64,000 bases of DNA from Oceanococcus sp041624435. GTDB taxonomy: Bacteria; Pseudomonadota; Gammaproteobacteria; Nevskiales; Oceanococcaceae. The first letter of the stretch is position 1. The number at the start of each line of letters is the position of its first letter. Of the stretch, positions 58,930 through 64,000 are shown piece after piece. Position numbers and translations under genes: made by a program. Below the pieces are notes generated by a model, which was not told where the DNA came from, made no database searches, and worked only from the letters and a program-made list of their open reading frames with translations. The stretch spans positions 24,782 to 88,781 of the forward strand of contig JBFJVB010000001.1 in assembly GCA_041624435.1 (NCBI GenBank). Reading direction: 5' to 3'.

Positions 58930-59606
58930 CTGACCCGCAGACGACCGTCGTGCAGTTCCAGCGCCCGGTCCGCGCGTGCCGCCAGGGCCGGATCATGGGT
59001 GACGACGACCAGACTGGTCTTGAATTCCCGGTTGAGCTGCAGCATCAGCTCAAACACTTTTCGGGCGTTGGCCGCATCCAGGTTGCCGGTCGGCTCATCG
59101 GCCAGCACGCAGGCCGGCTGGGTCACCAGCGCGCGTGCGACGGCCGCCCGCTGGCGTTCCCCACCGGACAGTTCGCCCGGCTTGTGCATCAGGCGTTCGC
59201 CCAGACCCACCCGCTGCAGCACCTCGGCCGCCCGGGCTTCGGCCTGCGCTGCCGGCAGCCTGCGCAGCAACAGGGGCATCGCGACATTTTCCTGCGCGGT
59301 AAATTCCGGCAGCAAATGGTGAAACTGGTACACGAAACCCAGATGCTGATTACGTAGCCGGCCACGCGCCCGCGCCGGGGTACGACTGAACGGCTGACCG
59401 GCAAGCCGCACCTCTCCCGTACTGGGCTCATCCAGGCCACCCAGCAGATGCAACAAGGTGCTTTTGCCTGAGCCGGACTGGCCGACGATCGCCAAGATTT
59501 CGCCCGGAGCAATCTGCAGAGTCACATCATCTATGACTTTCAGATCACGTCCTACATCACTGAAAACTTTGGTTAATTGACTGCACTGAAGGACTGGACT
59601 ACTCAT
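58926..59606 (-). CDS. lolD: Lipoprotein-releasing ATPase LolD
   Basis: A 226-aa ABC ATPase that powers extraction of outer-membrane lipoproteins from the inner membrane. Walker A is GQSGSGKST, the signature is LSGGERQRAAVARAL, Walker B is CVLADEPTGNLD, and FVYQFHHLLPEFTAQENVAMPL is the LolD-type Q-loop. The ATG at 59606 is used; upstream codons in the frame give a Cys/Trp-rich stretch that is not protein-like. It overlaps the permease gene by 8 bases and the comEC start by 4 (TTGA). Confidence 0.95.
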   Translation of the reverse strand: MSSPVLQCSQLTKVFSDVGRDLKVIDDVTLQIAPGEILAIVGQSGSGKSTLLHLLGGLDEPSTGEVRLAGQPFSRTPARARGRLRNQHLGFVYQFHHLLPEFTAQENVAMPLLLRRLPAAQAEARAAEVLQRVGLGERLMHKPGELSGGERQRAAVARALVTQPACVLADEPTGNLDAANARKVFELMLQLNREFKTSLVVVTHDPALAARADRALELHDGRLRVS

Positions 59607-60846
59607 AGCGCAAGGCCTCTGCCGGCTCCAGGCGCGCAGCCCGCCAGGCCGGGTACAGCGTCGACAGCAAGGACAGGCCCAGGGACAGGATACCGATTCT
59701 GCCCACATCGCCCCAGTTCAGGTCCGACGGCAGATCACTGATGTAGTACACGTCATCGGCCAGCAGATCCCGGTCCAGCCAGGCTTCTATGGCCGGCACC
59801 AGGGTTTCGATATTCAGCGCCAGTGAAATGCCTCCGACCAGGCCCAGTGCGGTGCCGATCAGTCCGATCAGCGTGCCGTTGACCATGAAGATCAGCATGA
59901 TGCTGCCTGGCGAGGCCCCCAAGGTGCGCAATATGGCGATATCCGCCTGTTTGTCGGTGACAGCCATGACCAGGGTGGAGACGATATTGAAGGCTGCTAC
60001 CGCAACGATCAAACTCAGAATGATGAACATCACGCGCTTTTCGGTCTGAATCGCGGCAAAAAAGTTGCGGTGCTGACGGGTCCAGTCGCTTACCTGGAAA
60101 AAACCGGGAAGCTCCTGCGCCAGATCCCGGGCCCGACGCGGCGCGGCATAGATATCGGTGAATTCGACCCGCAGGCCGTTGACCGCATCGCCCAGACGAT
60201 ACAGCGCAGCGGCGTCGGCCCGGTGCATCAGCACCAGGCTGCGATCGTATTCATACATGCCGATTTCGAATACGCCTGCGACCTCAAAGCGACGAAAGCG
60301 CGGGACCACACCGGCCGGCGTCACATTGGCCGTTGGAATCATCAGATCGATGTGGTCACCCGGCCCGACCGCGAGCGCCAGCGCCAGATGCCGGCCGATG
60401 ATCAGCTTGAACTCCCCGCCGCGTAAATCGTCCAGCCGCCCCGCCAGCATGTGCTTTTCCAGGCTCGAAATGCGCGCTTCCAGGGCGGGCTCGATGCCAC
60501 GCAACAGCACGCCGGACAGCGCGCGACCGTGCCGGACCATGCCTTCGCCTTCGATATACGGCGCCGTACCGACCACGTCCGGCTGAGCTTCGACCTGGGC
60601 GGCCAGAGCCTGCCAATTCAGCATGGGCTGACCGGTCTGGGTGATCATGGCGTGCGACGTCATTCCCAGAATGCGGGTGCGCAGCTCGTTTTCAAAGCCG
60701 TTCATCACCGACAGGACGGTGATCAAAGCCGTGACCCCGAGCGCAATCCCCAGCATCGAGGTCGCCGAAATGAAGGAGATGAAATGATTGCGGCGTTTTG
60801 CGCGGGTATAGCGCAAGCCGATGAAGAGTTCGAAAGGTTGTCGCAT
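59599..60846 (-). CDS. Lipoprotein-releasing permease LolC/LolE (possibly LolF-type)
   Basis: A 415-aa inner-membrane permease with one N-terminal membrane helix (about 25-48), a large periplasmic MacB-type domain, and three C-terminal helices (about 270-400). The opening FELFIGLRYTRAKRRNHFISFISATSMLGIALGV is strongly conserved in LolC and LolE. The C-terminal AAFNIVSTLVMAVTDKQADIAILRTLGA is the coupling region to LolD. In E. coli lolC and lolE flank lolD; here only one copy precedes lolD and comEC follows. It may be one of two genes or a single LolF-type protein that forms a homodimer. Confidence 0.92.
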   Translation of the reverse strand: MRQPFELFIGLRYTRAKRRNHFISFISATSMLGIALGVTALITVLSVMNGFENELRTRILGMTSHAMITQTGQPMLNWQALAAQVEAQPDVVGTAPYIEGEGMVRHGRALSGVLLRGIEPALEARISSLEKHMLAGRLDDLRGGEFKLIIGRHLALALAVGPGDHIDLMIPTANVTPAGVVPRFRRFEVAGVFEIGMYEYDRSLVLMHRADAAALYRLGDAVNGLRVEFTDIYAAPRRARDLAQELPGFFQVSDWTRQHRNFFAAIQTEKRVMFIILSLIVAVAAFNIVSTLVMAVTDKQADIAILRTLGASPGSIMLIFMVNGTLIGLIGTALGLVGGISLALNIETLVPAIEAWLDRDLLADDVYYISDLPSDLNWGDVGRIGILSLGLSLLSTLYPAWRAARLEPAEALRYE

Positions 60847-60924
60847 GGCGGCCGAAGTATACGCATAAGCGGGCTGTTCAGGCCCAAGGTCGCTTGCTAA
60901 GATCGTGCGAAACGGAGGCAGTTC

Positions 60925-61260
60925 ATGAAGCGCTTAGTGATTGTGTTGGGATTCGCGGTAATCGGGCCGCTCCAGGCAGAGGTATTGACCATCCCCACCG
61001 CTCCAGCCAGAACCGATCAGAGGCCAGCCAACGTTGATCGCGACCAGTTGCCGCAGCGCGGCGCCACCATGGCGCAGGTCACCGAACGTTTCGGCGAACC
61101 GCAACGGATTGTCGGACCGGTTGGTGATCCGCCGATTACCCGCTGGTTTTATCCTGGCTTCAGTGTTTTCTTTGAATACCGCCATGTCATCAGCGCCGTC
61201 ATTCCGGGCAAGCCTGCCCCCATCCATCATCAGGATGAGTTACGCCGGGCCGAGCCCTGA
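60925..61260 (+). CDS. Small exported protein of unknown function
   Basis: A 111-aa protein with a signal peptide of about 18 residues (MKRLVIVLGFAVIGPLQA, cleavage likely before EVL). The mature part has a conserved-looking block RGATMAQVTERFGEPQ, then VGDPPITRWFYPGFSVFFEY and HVISAVI. The pattern of a helix with a GEP turn followed by a strand with the motif WxYxxFxVxFE resembles the BamE/SmpA-like fold of small envelope proteins, though this is only a resemblance. CGGAGG is an excellent ribosome-binding site. It is divergent from the lolC/E gene. I recall similar proteins next to lolC in other gammaproteobacteria but cannot name a function. Confidence 0.72.
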   Translation: MKRLVIVLGFAVIGPLQAEVLTIPTAPARTDQRPANVDRDQLPQRGATMAQVTERFGEPQRIVGPVGDPPITRWFYPGFSVFFEYRHVISAVIPGKPAPIHHQDELRRAEP

Positions 61261-61437
61261 GATCGCCCCCCCGTTTGCGCGACTGACCCAGACCATTTGG
61301 CGCCAATCAACCGGGCTGTCTTGATGGATCCGTCGGCACGCTGATGCCGGTTCCCGGACACAATCCATCCACAGACAGGCCAGAACCAGCTCCTGAAGGC
61401 CGATGCACGTAAAGGGGCGGCGCCGTGGTCAGATGAA
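61261..61437. other. Gene-free gap between the exported protein and the glutathione transferase
   Basis: These 177 bases separate two convergent genes. Open frames cross them on both strands but have no ribosome-binding site or protein-like composition. No strong terminator hairpin with a T-tract was seen. Confidence 0.5.
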
Positions 61438-62073
61438 TCATCCGGGTGTTTCGCCACGCAGCCGGATCGCGCTGGGCCGGGCCTGAATATCGGCCAGGTA
61501 ACGCAGCACGTGCGGATGTGCCTGCGGATCGGGCGCCAGCTTGGTCAGCTTGCCAAAACCCAGTGCAATATACGCGGTGATGTCAGCGATGCTGAATCCG
61601 CCAGCGGCCAGCCACTGGCGATCAGCCAGCTCCTTGTTCAGCACCGCGATTCTCTTTTGCGCCAGCGCATGCTGAGCCTGACCGAATTCGGTGAATTGCA
61701 CCTTTTCCAGGGCTTTGGCGGCGGGGTGGGTATGCCGAAAACTCATCGCCACGGGCAACATCAGCTCAAACTCCATCAGGCGTTGCCACATTTCCACCTG
61801 CGCAGCCTGTAGCGCACCTGTACCGAACAAGGCCGGCTCCGGGTGCAACTCTTCGAAGTAACGGCAGATGGCCACGCTTTCGCGAATCGCCGTGCCGTCA
61901 TCCAGTACCAGACACGGGACTCGGCGGTTGGGGGCAATGGCTTTGTAGGCCTCGGCATGATGCTCACCCGCCATCAGATTGACCTGGGTAATGGGTAATT
62001 CAATGCCCTTTTCGTAGAGAAACATCTCCACGCGATCGGAATTAGGCGCCCGTTTCGAGCCGTAAAGTTGCAT
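61438..62073 (-). CDS. Glutathione S-transferase family protein
   Basis: A 211-aa soluble protein. The N-terminal thioredoxin-like domain (about 1-80) begins MQLYGSKRAPNSDRVEMFLYEKG. It contains NRRVPCLVLDDGTAIRESVAICRYFEE, with the cis-Pro and Glu-Ser pair that bind the gamma-glutamyl part of glutathione. The all-helical C-terminal domain has the N-capping box FSIADITAY. Ser12 or nearby residues could be catalytic, but the class cannot be assigned. It is transcribed away from aguA and stands alone. Substrate unknown. Confidence 0.9.
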   Translation of the reverse strand: MQLYGSKRAPNSDRVEMFLYEKGIELPITQVNLMAGEHHAEAYKAIAPNRRVPCLVLDDGTAIRESVAICRYFEELHPEPALFGTGALQAAQVEMWQRLMEFELMLPVAMSFRHTHPAAKALEKVQFTEFGQAQHALAQKRIAVLNKELADRQWLAAGGFSIADITAYIALGFGKLTKLAPDPQAHPHVLRYLADIQARPSAIRLRGETPG

Positions 62074-62106
62074 GCGCGAATCCTGGAGAAATTTCTCGCA
62101 TCAGAT

Positions 62107-62135
62107 CAGACACCAGTAGCGCGGTCAATTATGCT
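62107..62135 (+). promoter_or_regulatory. Candidate promoter of aguA-aguB
   Basis: CAGACA (62107-62112) and TATGCT (62130-62135) are separated by 17 bases and each match four of six consensus positions. Transcription would start about 20 bases ahead of the aguA ATG, in a gap shared with the divergent glutathione transferase gene. Confidence 0.38.
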
Positions 62136-62161
62136 TAGCATCCATTTTTTTTCGCGCCACC

Positions 62162-63181
62162 ATGAACCGACTGCCCGCCGAATGGGAACCGCAAACCGCC
62201 GTGATGTTGACCTGGCCCCGTGCCGATGGCGATTTCGCGGCCGACTACGAAGACACTGCACACTGCTTCACGCACATTGCAGCCAGCATAGCCCGCTTCC
62301 AGCCGGTTCTGATCAGCGCCCACAGCACGGCGCAGCTGGCCGAGATCCGGGGGCAGCGGCTGGCGAACTGCCCGGGACTTGCCCGGATCAAGTTTTTTTG
62401 CGCTCCGAATAATGATGTCTGGGCCCGTGATCATGGTCCGATCGGGGTCATCGCGCCGCAAGGCACCGAACTCCTGCACTTTGAATTCAACGGCTGGGGC
62501 GGCAAATATCCCGCGGATCTGGACCGGCTCCTGGTGCGTGAACTGGCCAAGCAGGGGGCATTCCCTGCCTTTGCGCTCCGACCGGTCCCACTGGTCCTGG
62601 AAGGCGGGGCCATTGAAACCGACGGCCAGGGGACCCTGCTCGCCACCCGACGCAGCGTGCTGAACGCCAATCGCAACCCGGATCTGACTCAGCAAGCGAT
62701 CGAAGCGGTGTTGAGTGATCACCTCGGGATTCAACGCTTCCTGTGGCTGGAACACGGGGCGCTGGAAGGCGACGACACCGACAGCCATATCGATACACTG
62801 GCCCGCTTCGTCTCGCCCCAGTGCATTGCCTACCAGCAATCTGGCGGCCCTGACGACCCCAATCACGCGGAACTTCGCGCCCTGGAGCTTGAACTGCAAG
62901 CGCTGCACACGGCCGCCGGCGATCCCTATGCCCTGCTCCCCCTGCCCTGGCCCGGCTTGCATCGTGACAGCGAAGGCGCAAGCCTGCCGGCCGGCTATGC
63001 CAACTTCCTGATTATCAATGGCGCCGTGCTCATGCCCACCTACGGCGTCGACGCCGACCGGGAAGCGCTGGCTCGTATCGCGGCTGCATTCCCCGATCGC
63101 ACGACCATCGGGATCGATTGTCGCTCCCTGATCCGGCAACATGGCAGCCTGCATTGCGTCACGATGAACCTACCCGCATGA
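62162..63181 (+). CDS. aguA: Agmatine deiminase AguA
   Basis: A 339-aa enzyme of the guanidine-modifying (pentein) family that hydrolyses agmatine to N-carbamoylputrescine and ammonia. Family blocks are PAEWEPQTAVMLTWPR at the N-terminus, VWARDHGPIGV, LVLEGGAIETDGQGTLL and GDDTDSHIDTLARF, with catalytic H209. The nucleophile C332 is near the end in GSLHCVT, where the family usually has GGGNIHCIT; the Gly-rich stretch is altered but the His-Cys pair is kept. The stop overlaps the start of aguB (ATGA), completing a putrescine pathway. No clear ribosome-binding site. Confidence 0.93.
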   Translation: MNRLPAEWEPQTAVMLTWPRADGDFAADYEDTAHCFTHIAASIARFQPVLISAHSTAQLAEIRGQRLANCPGLARIKFFCAPNNDVWARDHGPIGVIAPQGTELLHFEFNGWGGKYPADLDRLLVRELAKQGAFPAFALRPVPLVLEGGAIETDGQGTLLATRRSVLNANRNPDLTQQAIEAVLSDHLGIQRFLWLEHGALEGDDTDSHIDTLARFVSPQCIAYQQSGGPDDPNHAELRALELELQALHTAAGDPYALLPLPWPGLHRDSEGASLPAGYANFLIINGAVLMPTYGVDADREALARIAAAFPDRTTIGIDCRSLIRQHGSLHCVTMNLPA

Positions 63182-64000
63182 ACACGAACCAAAACTCAGC
63201 TTCCCTGAAAGTCGGCCTGGTGCAACACGCCTGTGGCCCCGATACCGCCGAAAATCTCAAGCGGAGTCTGCACGGGGTGCGAGAACTGGCCCGGCAAGGC
63301 GCGCAACTGGTAATTCTGCAGGAACTCCATGCCAGCGTGTATTTCTGCCAGTCCGAGGACCCGGCCCGGTTCGATCTGGCCGAAGCCATTCCTGGCCCGC
63401 GCAGCGAACTCCTGGCCAGCGCAGCCCGGGAGTGCGGCGTGGTCCTGGTGAGCTCCCTGTTCGAACGGCGTGCTCCCGGTCTGGCACACAATACGGCCGT
63501 GGTCTTCGAGCGCGACGGTCAGATTGCCGGACGTTATCGGAAGATGCACATTCCCGACGATCCCGGCTATTACGAAAAATTCTACTTCACACCGGGCGAT
63601 CTGGGGTTTGTCCCCATCGATACCAGCGTCGGTCGCCTCGGCGTGCTGGTGTGCTGGGACCAATGGTTCCCCGAAGCCGCGCGCTTGATGGCGCTGGCCG
63701 GCGCGGAGCTGTTGATTTACCCCACCGCCATCGGCTGGTGCGATGCGGATTCCCCCGCCGAACAGCAACGCCAGCTCGAGGCCTGGACCACGGTGCAGCG
63801 CGGACACGCCATTGCCAACGGCTTGCCGCTGATCGCCTGTAACCGGGTCGGACAGGAAACCGACCCTGCTGGCGGACCCGATGCGCGGTTCTGGGGTCAT
63901 AGCTTCATCTGCGGACCGCAGGGAGAAATTCTTGAGCGCGCTGACGATCAGGAGCGCCACCTGCTGGTTGAAATCGACCGCTCGCGCACCGAGCAGGTCC
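63178..64000 (+). CDS. aguB: N-carbamoylputrescine amidase AguB (3' partial)
   Basis: The first 274 residues of a nitrilase-family amidohydrolase; the right edge of the window cuts the last about 20. It converts N-carbamoylputrescine to putrescine. The catalytic triad is complete: E49 in ILQELHASVYF, K122 in RYRKMHIPDDP and C159 in VLVCWDQWFPEAARL. The stretch YYEKFYFTPGD is typical of this subfamily, and YPTAIGW follows. The 4-base overlap with aguA argues for one operon. AguA plus AguB give the agmatine route to putrescine. Confidence 0.95.
   Translation, partial: MNTNQNSASLKVGLVQHACGPDTAENLKRSLHGVRELARQGAQLVILQELHASVYFCQSEDPARFDLAEAIPGPRSELLASAARECGVVLVSSLFERRAPGLAHNTAVVFERDGQIAGRYRKMHIPDDPGYYEKFYFTPGDLGFVPIDTSVGRLGVLVCWDQWFPEAARLMALAGAELLIYPTAIGWCDADSPAEQQRQLEAWTTVQRGHAIANGLPLIACNRVGQETDPAGGPDARFWGHSFICGPQGEILERADDQERHLLVEIDRSRTEQV

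Noticed and set aside
59607..59708. 34-residue N-terminal extension of lolD
   Set aside because: Cys/Trp-rich sequence overlapping the permease gene; the ATG at 59606 gives the normal LolD start.
1..64000. tRNA or rRNA genes, CRISPR arrays, insertion sequences, phage attachment sites
   Set aside because: I looked for cloverleaf-like sequences near gene gaps, regularly spaced repeats, transposase motifs and flanking inverted repeats and saw none. A tRNAscan or repeat search would be decisive.

Overview
The window is about 64 kb of compact chromosomal housekeeping DNA from a GC-rich gammaproteobacterium. That placement rests on gene order shared with the E. coli chromosome: ftsK-lolA-rarA-serS, clpS-clpA-infA-aat, rne-rluC-yceF-yceD-rpmF-plsX, comEC-msbA-lpxK-ycaR-kdsB and lolC-lolD. 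The lineage within the class cannot be fixed by eye. No tRNA, rRNA, insertion sequence, prophage or CRISPR array was seen, and no gene-free stretch exceeds 300 bases; the longest, 299 bases, is the leader of rne.

Layout. 1-5.4 kb: the end of an OmpA/Pal-like gene, a terminator, then an Rrf2-type regulator and the Fe-S assembly operon sufBCDS. 5.5-8.6 kb: a large membrane PAS-GGDEF-EAL protein whose two catalytic domains both look dead. 8.6-13.7 kb (minus): parE-parC-htpX. 13.8-17.8 kb (plus): xseB-ispA-dxs (isoprenoid supply) and a Bax-inhibitor-1 type membrane protein. 17.8-25.9 kb: cysG divergent from cysB, then a sulfite reductase with its DUF934 partner, then a molybdenum cofactor run mobA-moaA-moaD-moaE and a fused moaC-mogA/moaB. 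25.9-32.2 kb (minus): ftsK-lolA-vanZ-like-rarA-crcB-serS. 32.4-34.5 kb (plus): an unrecognised 109-aa protein, aat, bpt and infA. 34.6-39.4 kb (minus): clpS-clpA and a CHASE2 nucleotide cyclase. 39.5-45.3 kb (plus): type II secretion gspCDEF without the pseudopilin half. 45.3-52.8 kb: yceD-rpmF-plsX (minus), yceF, a HAD phosphatase with rluC, and rne. 52.8-60.8 kb (minus): lolC/E-lolD-comEC-msbA-lpxK-ycaR-kdsB. 60.9-64 kb: a small periplasmic protein, a glutathione transferase, and the agmatine-to-putrescine pair aguA-aguB, cut by the right edge.

How the genes work together. Several blocks are coherent. Fe-S assembly (suf) supplies clusters used by MoaA and sulfite reductase. Siroheme from CysG is the cofactor of that same sulfite reductase, and CysB is its likely regulator. 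Aat, Bpt, ClpS and ClpA form a nearly complete bacterial N-degron pathway within about 4.4 kb. The right-hand minus-strand block is an envelope cassette: lipoprotein release, lipid A flipping, lipid A 4'-kinase and KDO activation.

Most of the window is ordinary. The parts worth a second look are the degenerate c-di-GMP-like protein, the orphan 109-aa gene with its palindromic promoter and leader hairpins, the split gspCDEF locus at a synteny break beside a cyclase, the lone LolC/E permease, and several regulatory signals: an infA promoter in the bpt stop region, an apparently near-leaderless yceD promoter, and a terminator folded from the last codons of kdsB. I did not find a convincing new multi-gene system. 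All names come from motif recognition by eye, without a database search.
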